Origin: Pseudocalidococcus azoricus BACA0444
GTDB lineage: Bacteria > Cyanobacteriota > Cyanobacteriia > Thermosynechococcales > Thermosynechococcaceae
Direction of reading: 5' to 3'
DNA: 64,000 bases
Assembly (NCBI RefSeq): GCF_031729055.1
Contig: NZ_JAVMIP010000017.1
Span: 1-64,000 of the forward strand
Of this stretch, positions 27,795 to 37,256 are shown in pieces. Under the pieces are notes generated by a model. It ran no database searches. It was not told the DNA's origin and worked only from the letters and a program-made list of their open reading frames with translations. The position numbers were made by a program, and so were the translations under genes. The stretch's first letter is position 1. Each line of letters starts with the position of its first letter.

Positions 27795-29792
27795 GTGTTC
27801 AAACTGATGCTTCCTAATTTTGTCATGAGACTGTTCCGCCACCGCTGGGTTTCTCTCCTCGGTTTAGCTATTGTCACAGCCCTGGGCCTACTGCTCTGGT
27901 TCCAGCAATCGAGTTCCGGTTTATCCCTGCAAATTCTCCATGCCTCAGATTTTGAAGCCGGAATTCCAGCCCTGGAGGATGCGGTTAACTTTTCATCCGT
28001 CCTGAATACCTTAAAACGGGAAATGCCCAACAATACCCTGGTGCTTTCCTCCGGGGACAATTTCATTATGGGGCCATTTTTCTCTGCCAGTGCGGATCCT
28101 CAACTGCGGCAACTCTTGGGCCGGGAGGGGAATGGTCGGGGCGATATCGCGATTATGAATGCCTTGGGGGTTCAAGCCGCGGCCTGGGGCAACCATGAAT
28201 TTGATGAAGGAACCGGGCGAATTAGTGATCTATTTGTTGCCGATGAAAAGGGGTATCAGGGAGCCAAATTTCCCTATCTCGCCGCCAACCTCAACTTTGA
28301 GCAAGACCCAAACCTGAAAGAGTTGCAAACGGCCGATGCCCAACTAGCCGAAAGTATTCCGCAGCGAATTGCCCATAGTGCGATTGTGACTGTCGCGGGA
28401 GAAAAGATTGGCCTGGTGGGTGTGACAACTCCCCTATTGCCGATCATTGCCTCCCCAGGCCCAGGTGTGACTGTCCTGCCCCAAAACCCGGAAGATATCC
28501 CCGGCCTGGCCGCAACCGTACAACCAGTCGTAGATCACCTGACCCGCCAAGGGATTAACAAAATTATTCTCCTCTCCCATCTTCAACAACTGGGGATGGA
28601 AATTCAATTGGCCGCCCAACTCCAAGATGTGGATGTGATCATTGCCGGTGGCTCCCATGCGGTTCTGACCAATAATCTGGAACGAGTTCGGGAGGGGGAT
28701 AAGGTTTTGGGCCGCTATCCGGTCTGGAAAACCTCCAAAACTAAGGAACCGATTGCGATTGTGAATACGGGGGCCAACTATCGCTATGTTGGGCGGTTGC
28801 TGGTGGAATTTGATCATCAGGGCCGCCTCAAAACTGGGTCTAAGGCCAATCCCGACTATGTGCGCCTCAGTGATGCCTACCCGACCCTGCATCCCGGCAC
28901 TGCTCCCCCCAGCCCTGAAGTAGTGACGCTGATTGAGGCAATTCGCAGTGTGATTATGGTTAAGGATGCACAGCAGTATGGCCAGGCCAAGGTGTTTCTC
29001 AATGGGTCACGCCGGGATGTCCGGACTCAGGAAACCAACCTGGGAAATTTAACCGCCGATGCCAACTTAGCCGCAGCCCAAAAAATTGATCCGACCGTCA
29101 AAGCCTCCCTCAAAAATGGCGGTGGGATTCGGGATAATATTGGCGCAATCAGTGGACTGGGGGGAAATTCAGCCACAGCCGGAGAACGCCTCCCGACCCA
29201 AGCCAACCCCACGGCCAAGAAAAAAATGGGCGATATTTCCCGTCTGGATATTGAAAACTCTCTCCGCTTTAACAACAGCCTCACCCTTCTGACTCTGACA
29301 GCGGTGGAACTTAAGCAGGTCTTAGAGCATGGGGTCGCGGCGACAAGCTCGTTGACCACACCGGGACAGTTTCCCCAAGTGGCTGGTCTGGCCTTTAGCT
29401 TTGATCCCGAAAAACCGGCCAATCAGCGGGTTCAATCCCTAGCCTTAAGGAATGCTCAGGGCCAGGTGACAGATGTTCTCGTCAAAAATGGGCAACTCCA
29501 AGGGAATCCCAACCGGACGATGCGGATTGTGACGCTGAATTACTTGGCCGATGGGGGGGATGCCTATCCATTTCCAACCTTTACAGCCGCCAATCCCAGC
29601 CGCGTCCAACGGGTTGACCTAGTTTCTGGGGATACTCGCCCGACCTTCGACACCCCTGGCAGTGAACAAAAAGCCCTCGCCGACTACCTCCAGGCCAACT
29701 TTCGAGATACCCCTTATACCCAAGCAGATTTGCCGCCAGAACAAGATGAGCGAATTCAAAACTTATCGGTGCGTAAAGATACGGTGATTTAG
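27795..29792 (+). CDS. 5'-nucleotidase / metallophosphatase, UshA-like
   Basis: 665 aa exported hydrolase. An N-terminal hydrophobic anchor (about 15-36) is followed by the calcineurin-like metal sites LQILHASDFEAG, SSGDNFIMG, GNHEFDEG and LLSHLQQLGME and AGGSHAVL, then the UshA C-terminal domain (NGGGIRDNIG, NSLRFNNSLTLLTLT, NYLADGGDAYPF). It should release phosphate from nucleotides or other phosphoesters in the periplasm. The start is GTG 27795; ATG codons at 27807 and 27825 are equally possible. Single gene. Confidence 0.9.
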   Translation: MFKLMLPNFVMRLFRHRWVSLLGLAIVTALGLLLWFQQSSSGLSLQILHASDFEAGIPALEDAVNFSSVLNTLKREMPNNTLVLSSGDNFIMGPFFSASADPQLRQLLGREGNGRGDIAIMNALGVQAAAWGNHEFDEGTGRISDLFVADEKGYQGAKFPYLAANLNFEQDPNLKELQTADAQLAESIPQRIAHSAIVTVAGEKIGLVGVTTPLLPIIASPGPGVTVLPQNPEDIPGLAATVQPVVDHLTRQGINKIILLSHLQQLGMEIQLAAQLQDVDVIIAGGSHAVLTNNLERVREGDKVLGRYPVWKTSKTKEPIAIVNTGANYRYVGRLLVEFDHQGRLKTGSKANPDYVRLSDAYPTLHPGTAPPSPEVVTLIEAIRSVIMVKDAQQYGQAKVFLNGSRRDVRTQETNLGNLTADANLAAAQKIDPTVKASLKNGGGIRDNIGAISGLGGNSATAGERLPTQANPTAKKKMGDISRLDIENSLRFNNSLTLLTLTAVELKQVLEHGVAATSSLTTPGQFPQVAGLAFSFDPEKPANQRVQSLALRNAQGQVTDVLVKNGQLQGNPNRTMRIVTLNYLADGGDAYPFPTFTAANPSRVQRVDLVSGDTRPTFDTPGSEQKALADYLQANFRDTPYTQADLPPEQDERIQNLSVRKDTVI

Positions 29793-29826
29793 GGTCACTA
29801 CTCACCACCCAGTGGAGTCGTTAACC

Positions 29827-30591
29827 TCAAGGACTTTGATTCTGATTGCTGGGTGGGGCTTGTTGGGCTAATTGCCGGGCCTGGTAAAAGGTTTTGAGGC
29901 TGGCCTGATCACCCACATAGCGCCAATGCCAGGGTTCATAACTAATGCCTTGGGGATTGTGTTCAGGAAAAGAGAGTTCAAAACTATAGTAGGCGGCGTT
30001 TTCCCGCATCCAGGCAAAGGCTTTCGTTTGGTCAAAGCTTGGATCTAAGTAACTGGCGGTATCTGTGGCATCCCCAACATCTATGGCATAACCCGTGTGA
30101 TGTTCACTATAGCCAGGGGGCGCACTGACTAAGGCCCGTTCCCTCGGTTGCTGGCCCCGTTCTTTCTTAATGCCAAAGAATAAACGATCTTGATCGGTTT
30201 TAGAGCGAAACCCCGAGAGTGGCATAATGGCGACCCCGGCGGCCTGGGCATCAGCAACCATCTTTTTAAATTCCTCAGCCGCTGCTTTCCGTAACTTAAT
30301 CCGGCCATCGGGGGTGATCGGCACTAACTCCGTTAAGGGTGCTTCTGGATAGGCTAAATGACCGAGGATATTGTCAGGATTATTCGGTGAAGAGGGGTCG
30401 GGGACAGCTTGGTTACTGGTGGTAGTAGAGATAGGAGCGGTTGCCAGCATCTTTGGTAAAACCCAGGCCAGGCCAGCCCCAATGATTACCACTCCCAGGC
30501 CAACGCTCAACCAGAGCCAGGGAAATTTGCGAACTGGGGTGGATTGAGAAGGGGCTTTAATCCGCTCGGCAACAGGAATATCTTGCTCCAC
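29827..30591 (-). CDS. M15 D-alanyl-D-alanine carboxypeptidase (VanY type)
   Basis: 254 aa. One N-terminal membrane anchor (FPWLWLSVGLGVVIIGAGLAW, about 24-44), a Pro/Ser/Thr linker, then a VanY domain: MPLSGFRSKTDQDRLF, the zinc motif SEHHTGYAIDVGD (His and Asp) and EPWHWRYVG (catalytic Glu and third His). Trims peptidoglycan stem peptides outside the membrane. Single gene, convergent with the nucleotidase. Confidence 0.93.
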   Translation of the reverse strand: MEQDIPVAERIKAPSQSTPVRKFPWLWLSVGLGVVIIGAGLAWVLPKMLATAPISTTTSNQAVPDPSSPNNPDNILGHLAYPEAPLTELVPITPDGRIKLRKAAAEEFKKMVADAQAAGVAIMPLSGFRSKTDQDRLFFGIKKERGQQPRERALVSAPPGYSEHHTGYAIDVGDATDTASYLDPSFDQTKAFAWMRENAAYYSFELSFPEHNPQGISYEPWHWRYVGDQASLKTFYQARQLAQQAPPSNQNQSP

Positions 30592-30732
30592 TTGGCCAAC
30601 TCCTCACCACCAAAAACAGCAGCTAAAAACTACCCCATACGCTAGCAGGATTCGGCCATAGGGAACAACTATCTCATTGGGGCAAATCAACGATATGCTT
30701 GGGCAGAATGACCCAGACTCGCAACTAAGCAA

Positions 30733-31296
30733 CTAGGGAGAGGTTGGAGCCTGATTTGGGGAGACTTGTTGAAATTTCTTCACCGCCAGCGCGACCAATT
30801 TATCGTTTGTTTTGATCAACGCTTGCATCTGATTAATGTCTAAATTCAGGATGGGTTCAGGATAGGCCTGGATGAAATCAACTAGATTAAAGCCTTGGGG
30901 ATTGGCAGCCGTTTTCAAGATCGCCGTTTTTAATGCATTAACCCCATCGGGGCCGGGGCGGAGAGTGGCTGCGGCTAATTCTGTGAGAATCTGATTCCCA
31001 TTATCTGAGATTGCTCGCTGTTCCAAATCTGCCACATCGACGGGATAGTTAACTTTCAAGGCTTGCCGAAAATTATTTTGCATTTCCGGGGACAGTAAAC
31101 CCAAAATTGACTGGAGATTTCCGGGCGCATTACCGGTTTGAGCAAAGGTTCTCAGGTCAGCCACTGGAATTAAAATCCCGCTAGAGGAGCTGTTTGTCCC
31201 CAAAACCAAGTTGAGTTGATCAGCCGCCCGACCCACTCCGGTTAAGCAACTGCCCCAGGCCAAGGCGGCAACCACTGCAACATGAGAAAAGCGCAT
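30733..31296 (-). CDS. Secreted DUF1400-type protein
   Basis: 187 aa with a signal peptide (VAVVAALAWGSCLTGVGRAA). The mature part is an all-helical DUF1400 region, known as the N-terminal domain of some cyanobacterial alpha/beta hydrolases: LILIPVADLRTFAQTG-like start at about 40-55, repeated short helices and IQAYPEPILNLDINQMQAL (about 142-160). No hydrolase domain is attached, so it is a stand-alone version. Function unknown; probably periplasmic. Confidence 0.72.
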   Translation of the reverse strand: MRFSHVAVVAALAWGSCLTGVGRAADQLNLVLGTNSSSSGILIPVADLRTFAQTGNAPGNLQSILGLLSPEMQNNFRQALKVNYPVDVADLEQRAISDNGNQILTELAAATLRPGPDGVNALKTAILKTAANPQGFNLVDFIQAYPEPILNLDINQMQALIKTNDKLVALAVKKFQQVSPNQAPTSP

Positions 31297-31669
31297 AGAA
31301 CCCCGTGAAATGCTCTAATTTGCCTCTCCAATATACGCTTTCTCGGAACCGGAAAAATCAACTTGGATCAAGACTCAAGGAAAAAAAGTAAGTGATCTTT
31401 AGCCAGGCCTTTTAAGTTCTGCTCCTACCTGAATCTATGGACTGGGCCCTCAGCGAATCCGAACCCCAGGTAAAATTTACGATATCAATAAGGGACAAAC
31501 CGGGCAGGTATCTACCACTGTCATTGGCATTTTTCAATGAACTCCATTGAGGGCAAGAAACCCACGCCAAGCAGGATTTACTCAGAAACGGCCCAACTTC
31601 AGTCGGTTAGCTTAGAATACAACTAGGATTATGTAAAATTTCGTAAACATTCTTGCGGCATCCCCGTCC
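31297..31669. other. Divergent intergenic region
   Basis: 373 bases between the DUF1400 gene and sds, which diverge. No open frame longer than a few tens of codons; TAGAATACAACTAGGATTAT around 31613 may carry the sds -10. No RNA gene was recognised. Confidence 0.5.
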
Positions 31670-32641
31670 ATGACTTCGGTAACATCACTGTTTTCTCCCG
31701 TTGAAGCCGATCTCAGGCTATTGACCGAAAATCTAAGAAATTTGATTGGGGCCCAACATCCTGTCCTCAATGCAGCGGCAGAACATCTTTTCTCGACCAC
31801 GGGGAAACGGATTCGCCCCGCCATTGTGTTTCTGATTTCTCGGGCCACATTACCTCAAGGGGACTTAACACCACGTCACCGGCGGCTGGCAGAAATTACA
31901 GAAATGATTCATACCGCTAGCCTCTTCCATGATGATGTTGTGGATCAATCCCAATTGCGGCGGGGAATGCCAACGGTGCATAGTTTGTTTGGCAATCGGG
32001 TGGCCATCCAGGCCGGGGACTTTCTCTTTGCCCAGGCCTCCTGGTATCTAGCGGATCTCGATAATTTAGCCGTGGTCAAGCTCCTTTCGGAAGTGATTAA
32101 GGATTTTGCTGAGGGAGAAATTCAGCAGGGGTTTAATCGTTACGATACTAGCCTGGGCCTGGAGGCCTACCTGAACAAAACCTATTACAAAACTGCTTCC
32201 CTCATTGCCAACAGTGCCAAAGCGGCCGGAGTCCTGAGTGGTGTCCCGCCCCACTTAATCCAGGCCCTCTATCACTATGGGCGGAACTTAGGTTTGGCGT
32301 TTCAAATTGTGGATGATATCCTCGACTTCACCCGCTCCACCGATGACTTAGGCAAGCCTGCCGGGTCAGATTTACGAGATGGCAACTTAACTGCACCTGT
32401 TCTATATGCCCTCCAGGAAAATCCCTATTTAGAAGTCTTAATCGAACGGGAATTCAGCGAAACCGGGGACATTGAAGCGGCCTTGGAACTCGTGCATAGC
32501 AGTTCTGGAATTGCCCAGGCCCGGGAATTGGCCACTGGGTTTGCCAAGGCGGCGATTCCTTGTTTAGACGATCTGCCAACCTCTGATGCGCGCCAGGCCT
32601 TGGTCAACTTAACAGATTATGTTCTAGAGCGACTCTATTAA
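31670..32641 (+). CDS. sds: Solanesyl (polyprenyl) diphosphate synthase
   Basis: 323 aa trans-prenyltransferase that makes the C45 side chain of plastoquinone. FARM motif HDDVVD (about 84-89) and SARM motif DDILD (about 211-215), with the GKRIRP substrate Lys/Arg site at about 46-51. The small residues before the FARM motif suit long-chain products. ATG 31670. Convergent with rsmE, 12 bases apart. Confidence 0.93.
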   Translation: MTSVTSLFSPVEADLRLLTENLRNLIGAQHPVLNAAAEHLFSTTGKRIRPAIVFLISRATLPQGDLTPRHRRLAEITEMIHTASLFHDDVVDQSQLRRGMPTVHSLFGNRVAIQAGDFLFAQASWYLADLDNLAVVKLLSEVIKDFAEGEIQQGFNRYDTSLGLEAYLNKTYYKTASLIANSAKAAGVLSGVPPHLIQALYHYGRNLGLAFQIVDDILDFTRSTDDLGKPAGSDLRDGNLTAPVLYALQENPYLEVLIEREFSETGDIEAALELVHSSSGIAQARELATGFAKAAIPCLDDLPTSDARQALVNLTDYVLERLY

Positions 32642-32653
32642 TGCCCCATCGTC

Positions 32654-33385
32654 TCAAGGCTGTTTAATGGGGTGGTTAGCAATCAAGCCCAGGCCCACAG
32701 TCGCGGCGGTAATCGCCCTCAAGGTACGACTACCCAAGGAAACCGGCTCCCAATTAACAGCTCTGGCTAGTTCTTGTTCTGTTTCTGTCCAACCTGCTTC
32801 TGGGCCAACAGCTAACCAAATTTCTCGGGATGTTGCTTGTTGATCCGCCAACTGATTGACTAATGGCCTGATCTGTTCACCTAAACTACAGATATATTTT
32901 CGACTCAAGGGATCGCCTAGTTTTAAGACCTCTGTCCAGGCCTGGGGGGCAGCAATTTTGGGAACATATAACCGTTCTGATTGCTCGGCGGCTTCTTGGG
33001 CGATCCGTTGCCAACGGGTGAGCTTCTGGGGACTCGGTTCCGGTAAACTTCGGCTGGTGAGAAGCGGATAAATCTGTTGAACTCCAAGCTCTGTGGCCTG
33101 ATGAATCACCTGATCAAGGGCATTATTTCTCAGAATGGCAATACATAAAACCAGATCAATCGGTAACTCATGGGCATGATCTAACGGGTGAATTAGGGTC
33201 GCTTGACTGGTGTCTAGGGATAATTCGGCTAACCAGGCCTGGCCCTGACCATTCATGGCAATAAAGTTCGCCCGCGGACCCAGCCGTAAAACATGGCCAA
33301 GATAGTGATGTTGCTCTGGGGTGAGGGTAAGATAGTCCCCTTCTGTCCTGGCCTGGGGGATGGTGAGGCGAAAATAGCGAGTCAT
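32654..33385 (-). CDS. rsmE: 16S rRNA m3U1498 methyltransferase
   Basis: 243 aa SPOUT-fold enzyme methylating U1498 of 16S rRNA. PUA-like N-terminus (TPEQHHYLGHVLRLGPRA) and the knotted SAM site in two blocks, LAVGPEAGWTETEQELA and SLGSRTLRAITAATVGLGLI. Its ATG overlaps the stop of the WG-repeat gene as TAATG (33383-33387), so translation is coupled to that gene. Confidence 0.95.
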   Translation of the reverse strand: MTRYFRLTIPQARTEGDYLTLTPEQHHYLGHVLRLGPRANFIAMNGQGQAWLAELSLDTSQATLIHPLDHAHELPIDLVLCIAILRNNALDQVIHQATELGVQQIYPLLTSRSLPEPSPQKLTRWQRIAQEAAEQSERLYVPKIAAPQAWTEVLKLGDPLSRKYICSLGEQIRPLVNQLADQQATSREIWLAVGPEAGWTETEQELARAVNWEPVSLGSRTLRAITAATVGLGLIANHPIKQP

Positions 33386-34488
33386 TACAACTGTACGCGA
33401 GCCAAGCCTTCGTAGAAATAAAACGCACTGGCAAACTGGGGATTAATCACCATCTGGCCACTGGTGTCAATAAAACCATATTTGCCACTCTGCATCACCG
33501 GGGCCAAGCCACTGACAAAAAAATAGGCCGCATCAAAGCGCGATGGAATCACCACCCGGCCCGTCCGATTCATATAGCCATAACGACTGCCCTGTTGGAC
33601 CACCGCTAATCCCTCGGAAAAAGGCGCAACTTTTTCAAACTGGAGGGGAATTTCCGGGCGGTTGCCTTTGTTGATAAATCCCCACTTACCCTCTTTCTCT
33701 ACGGCTGCTACCCCATCCCCAAAGTTATAAACTGCCCCATAGTCCGGTTGAATGACAACACGCCCATCCCGATTGACAAAGCCCCACTTCCCATTTTCCT
33801 GCACAGCCGCCAGACCCTCACTAAAGGGATAGACCGCCTGGTAACGAGCCGGGACAATCAGCCGCCCATTGCTGTTAATAAAGCCCCACTGATCCCTAAC
33901 CTTAACGGCGGCCGCTCCTTCCGAAAATTCCTGGGCCTCTTGAAATTGCAGTGGAATCACCAGTTTTTGATTTTTCCGAATATAGCCCCACTTATCCCCC
34001 TGTTTGACGGGAGCTAACCCATCCACAAAGGCCCCAGCCCCATTGAATTGAGGATTGATGGCGAACTGGCCATTGGGGCGAATAAAGCCAAATTTACCCG
34101 CCGTCTTGACATGGGCCAGGCCATCACTAAAGGGGTAGGCTTGGTCAAATTGGGGTTTGATCCGGACTCGACCTTGGAGATTGATATAGCCATAACTCCC
34201 CTTGACCTTGACGGCAGCTAAACCACTGCTAAAGGAATAAGCATCTTCAAACTGGGCTGGAATCGCCAACTTACCCCGATAATCAATAAACCCCCATTGA
34301 CCCTGGGCCTGGGCAACTTGGGTGACGGGAGTGGTGGCCGGCCGGGCCTGGGCATAATCATCGAAGGCAGGCAAGCCTCCTAAACATAGGCTCAAGCTCA
34401 AGATCACCAGGCCCCAGATTCGCCAGCGGGCCCAAAGCCGCTTTATTTTGCATTTTTTAATCCACGAAATAATATCTCTTATGGTCAT
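33385..34488 (-). CDS. WG repeat protein, exported or membrane anchored
   Basis: About 367 aa. Basic N-terminus and one hydrophobic segment (WGLVILSLSLCLGGLPAF), probably a signal peptide or anchor, followed by nine tandem WG-type repeats of about 34 residues (unit pattern: KWGFIN..GR.VIPPQF..A..FSEGLAAV). WG repeats form a beta-sheet-rich surface for protein binding, with no known catalysis. ATG 34486-34488 is used; a GTG precedes it by one codon. Its stop overlaps the rsmE start. Confidence 0.9.
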   Translation of the reverse strand: MTIRDIISWIKKCKIKRLWARWRIWGLVILSLSLCLGGLPAFDDYAQARPATTPVTQVAQAQGQWGFIDYRGKLAIPAQFEDAYSFSSGLAAVKVKGSYGYINLQGRVRIKPQFDQAYPFSDGLAHVKTAGKFGFIRPNGQFAINPQFNGAGAFVDGLAPVKQGDKWGYIRKNQKLVIPLQFQEAQEFSEGAAAVKVRDQWGFINSNGRLIVPARYQAVYPFSEGLAAVQENGKWGFVNRDGRVVIQPDYGAVYNFGDGVAAVEKEGKWGFINKGNRPEIPLQFEKVAPFSEGLAVVQQGSRYGYMNRTGRVVIPSRFDAAYFFVSGLAPVMQSGKYGFIDTSGQMVINPQFASAFYFYEGLARVQL

Positions 34489-34542
34489 CACAGGTTATCA
34501 ACTAGGTGGAGCAGGGGGGAAGCTATGGCTAAACCAGAAGTC

Positions 34543-34590
34543 TAGTGTTACCGATTTAGGGCCAGCATAGGTCAGGAAAAGCTGATACGA
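34543..34590 (+). repeat. Partial copy of MITE-like element left end
   Basis: Starts TAGTGTTACCGATTTAGGG and continues with GTCAGGAAAAGCT, which lines up with 17346-17393 of the full element. No right terminal repeat follows, so it is a truncated relic. Confidence 0.5.
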
Positions 34591-34674
34591 CTGGCTAATC
34601 AACTCTGGTTCATCGTTCTCAACTCGTCAATCTCTCATTGCCAAAGTTAGTGGTGACCCCCTGCCCCAAGTTAG

Positions 34675-34917
34675 CTATTTTTCTAGGCGCACCGCATACC
34701 ACTGGAGATACTGATTCGGGCCGATATCGAGGTCACAACTGGTATCAATCAGTCGCTGGGCCTGGGCGGTAATGGTGGGGATGTTTTTTAGGTCTTGAGG
34801 GAGATTGTCCTGGCGTTGGGCTAAAAGGGCCTCTAACTTGGCCTGGAGTTCTTGAACGGTGAGAAACTGTTCGGGCTGGTTCGGTTCGAGGATGACAAAA
34901 AATTCATTAGCATTCAT
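34675..34917 (-). CDS. CRR7 homologue (NDH-1 accessory factor)
   Basis: 80 aa. Matches the chlororespiratory reduction 7 family: EFFVILEPNQPEQFLTVQEL (5-24) and the C-terminal DTSCDLDIGPNQYLQWYAVR (about 58-77), both conserved from cyanobacteria to chloroplasts. CRR7 is needed for stable NDH-1 (photosynthetic complex I) assembly in plants. ATG at 34915-34917. Single gene. Confidence 0.85.
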   Translation of the reverse strand: MNANEFFVILEPNQPEQFLTVQELQAKLEALLAQRQDNLPQDLKNIPTITAQAQRLIDTSCDLDIGPNQYLQWYAVRLEK

Positions 34918-35022
34918 TAGGATTTGCCAAACACTAGCTTTGAGGGGGAATCAACCATGGTGGGGGTGATTGCCTAGATCATAAACGGTGGTGACAACTG
35001 AGGCTATCGAGTCAGCTAGATG

Positions 35023-35973
35023 CTAGGCTGGGTAGGCAAAAATTGCTGCCTCTAATCGTTGGGCTAAACGGCGAATATCATCGCAGCGGGCTAGTTCCTG
35101 CAACCAGTGGCGCGGAATTCCGTCCAGGCCATCGTAAATCCCCGCTAGGCCCCCGGTAACGGTAGCTGTAGTGTCGGTATCACCCCCTAAATTGACCGCT
35201 TGTAACACGGCCTGGGCATAGGAATCATGGTTCAGGAAACACCAGAGGGCCGCTTCCAAGGTGGAAATCACATACCCATCGGAACGAATTGCCGTCATCG
35301 GGAGGGTATGGATTTTGCCACTCCAAATCCGGCCAAAGTGAATGAGTTCTTGGGCATAGGGCGGGGCCTGGTAATGGGGATAGACGTTTTTAATCCCCTG
35401 TTGATAGGCTGCATGGGCAGAAGCTCCTTCTAAAACACAAAGGGCAATACTGACATAGATGCCACAGGCCATTTGGGAACGTAGATGGGCATGGGTAATG
35501 GCTGAGGTTTGATGGACTTCTTGGAGGAGTTGCGGAAAATTAAGATGGCGAAAGTAATGAAAGGCCAGCGGTAAAGTTCGCATCAGCGCGCCATTGCCAC
35601 AAGTATCCTGATGGGAGGCCCCGGATTTGAGGGGTGAAATTCCCTGTTGGACTCGTTGTAAGCCGTAGCGTGTAGTTAGGCCAATATCAAAAATAGTGCC
35701 TCTCGCGCTCCAATGGGCCTGGGTCTGCCACTGGACAAAGGTTTGGGCAATATGATCTAGGTCAAACCCCTGACATAAACTTTCCGCTAAGCACAGTAAT
35801 AACGAGCCATCATCAGACCAGGTCCCAGCCGGTTGCTGCCAAGTTCCATAACCGCGCATTTCCTGAACCGGATCAGTAGTGCGTTCGGCACGGGTTGTAA
35901 ATTTCACTGGCACACCCAAGGCATCTCCGACACAGGCCCCCAGTAATCCCGCCGCAATTCGACTATTTAACAT
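35023..35973 (-). CDS. ADP-ribosylglycohydrolase family protein
   Basis: 316 aa. Metal-binding motifs of the DraG/ARH family are present: SDDGSLLLCLAESL (near 53-66) and the C-terminal LGGDTDTTATVTGGLAG (near 263-279). The family removes ADP-ribose from proteins or related substrates using two Mg ions. Target unknown. GDALGVPVKFTTRAE near the start is also typical. ATG 35971-35973. Confidence 0.92.
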   Translation of the reverse strand: MLNSRIAAGLLGACVGDALGVPVKFTTRAERTTDPVQEMRGYGTWQQPAGTWSDDGSLLLCLAESLCQGFDLDHIAQTFVQWQTQAHWSARGTIFDIGLTTRYGLQRVQQGISPLKSGASHQDTCGNGALMRTLPLAFHYFRHLNFPQLLQEVHQTSAITHAHLRSQMACGIYVSIALCVLEGASAHAAYQQGIKNVYPHYQAPPYAQELIHFGRIWSGKIHTLPMTAIRSDGYVISTLEAALWCFLNHDSYAQAVLQAVNLGGDTDTTATVTGGLAGIYDGLDGIPRHWLQELARCDDIRRLAQRLEAAIFAYPA

Positions 35974-36100
35974 AACTGTTTAGGGGCTATGGGCAAACCA
36001 TGACGAGATTCACCTTAAGACTGTGCTGTGATGGTCTGAGTGATGAAGACTAAAATCAAGAAAAAGTTCAATTTTATCAGTCACTCCTTGAGCCTAACTA

Positions 36101-36166
36101 ATGTATCACACTATTATCCGGCAGCCAGTGCGAAAAACCTTTGCGGCTCTGAGTCGAGGAGATTAG
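36101..36166 (+). pseudogene. N-terminal remnant of SnoaL/NTF2-like protein
   Basis: Twenty-one codons beginning MYHTIIRQPVRKTF and ending LSRGD, then TAG. This is the opening helix of cyanobacterial SnoaL-like small proteins, where RGDYE or similar normally follows. Nothing after the stop in any frame continues the family, so the rest of the gene has been lost. Identification rests on memory of the N-terminal pattern. Confidence 0.45.
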
Positions 36167-36233
36167 GAATTGCAGAGGCGAGTGCTCCTCCTACAGACTA
36201 AAGAACCAGGACATCAAGTCTTGGGAAAGTTAA

Positions 36234-36896
36234 TTAGCCGGGATAGAACAATTTTCCTTGTTGACAGATCGGGGCTGGGCGTTGGGTGAGGCTGGGGCGA
36301 TGAATGGGGATGCCATTGACGATAATGCTGTTGTTGGGAAAGGTTGTTGTAGAACGGATTACGAGCAAGCCACAGGCATTGGTGCTAAGACTGCGGGTTT
36401 GAGGCAGATTCACATAGGCGACCTCCACCTTGGCCTGGGGTGCAAAACCACCCATATAGGCATCCATGTTGTAGCGACGGGGATTGCGAAATAGCTCGAC
36501 AGTGGCATTCATCCCTTTTTCACATTTGGGCGGGGGGCCTGGAGGCAAGATATTCAGGGCAAAGGTGCGCTGGCCAATTTGAAACACCGTTTGGGGTGAA
36601 GCAGGCCAGGCCGTAGAATGACTCAAACGAATCACGCCGCAGCCATTGGCCAGGACTGAGCGAACTTTGGGTAACTGAGGATAGGCTACCGTAACTTTTT
36701 CTTCGGGTTGCCAGCCAGGCCACATGATGTCCCCGTTGGGAGTTTGAAAAGGGGTTCTTGGGGGGTTTCGCTGGGCTGTTATTGGAGGAAGCGGAGCCAG
36801 CCCCCAGAGGATTAGGGCCAAGGTGATCCCCCAGGAAATATACCTCGGTTGCTGAGGAAATTTTTGCGGGGTGACATCTTCAGTATTGATCTTCAA
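36234..36896 (-). CDS. Hypothetical exported protein with two internal repeats
   Basis: 220 aa with one hydrophobic N-terminal segment (ISWGITLALILWGLAPL), likely a signal peptide or anchor. The rest contains two copies of a unit: VTVAYPQLPKVRSVLANGCGVIRL (about 69-92) and VEVAYVNLPQTRSLSTNACGLLVI (about 157-180), each with a central NxCG. The Cys pair may form disulphides outside the membrane. TTG start at 36894-36896, with GAGGAG just upstream. No family recognised. Confidence 0.65.
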   Translation of the reverse strand: MKINTEDVTPQKFPQQPRYISWGITLALILWGLAPLPPITAQRNPPRTPFQTPNGDIMWPGWQPEEKVTVAYPQLPKVRSVLANGCGVIRLSHSTAWPASPQTVFQIGQRTFALNILPPGPPPKCEKGMNATVELFRNPRRYNMDAYMGGFAPQAKVEVAYVNLPQTRSLSTNACGLLVIRSTTTFPNNSIIVNGIPIHRPSLTQRPAPICQQGKLFYPG

Positions 36897-37256
36897 GATT
36901 TTGACTCCTCAAGCCAGCGCAATCGACATCCCGGGAAACAGTATGGTTAAGCTAGTCTTCTCCTGGATCGAAATAGAGATTAGCTGATTCGCACTTGGAT
37001 TCATGACGTTTTAGTATTTTTTAGCCAAGAGTGAAACCAAGATCATTATGTATCAAGAAATTTAATAAAGAATTAATAATGTCCCATCGGGCGGTTAAGG
37101 ACTGAATTCACGGGGTTATTTGGCTCTTCAGGACGCAATCGGCATCAAGAGGGGGGCTAGTTTTCTTGACTTAAACCCCAAACTGAGGAAATGATCTAAA
37201 AGAGGTTTCTACTGTCTTTGTGGAGTGAAGCCCTACGTTACTATTGAGATTTCTGC
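36897..37256. other. Divergent promoter region upstream of desC
   Basis: 360 bases between divergent genes. AT-rich around 37020-37080, with no open frame longer than 20-30 codons. It must hold the regulatory region for the desaturase, which is usually temperature-responsive in cyanobacteria; no specific operator was identified. Confidence 0.45.
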
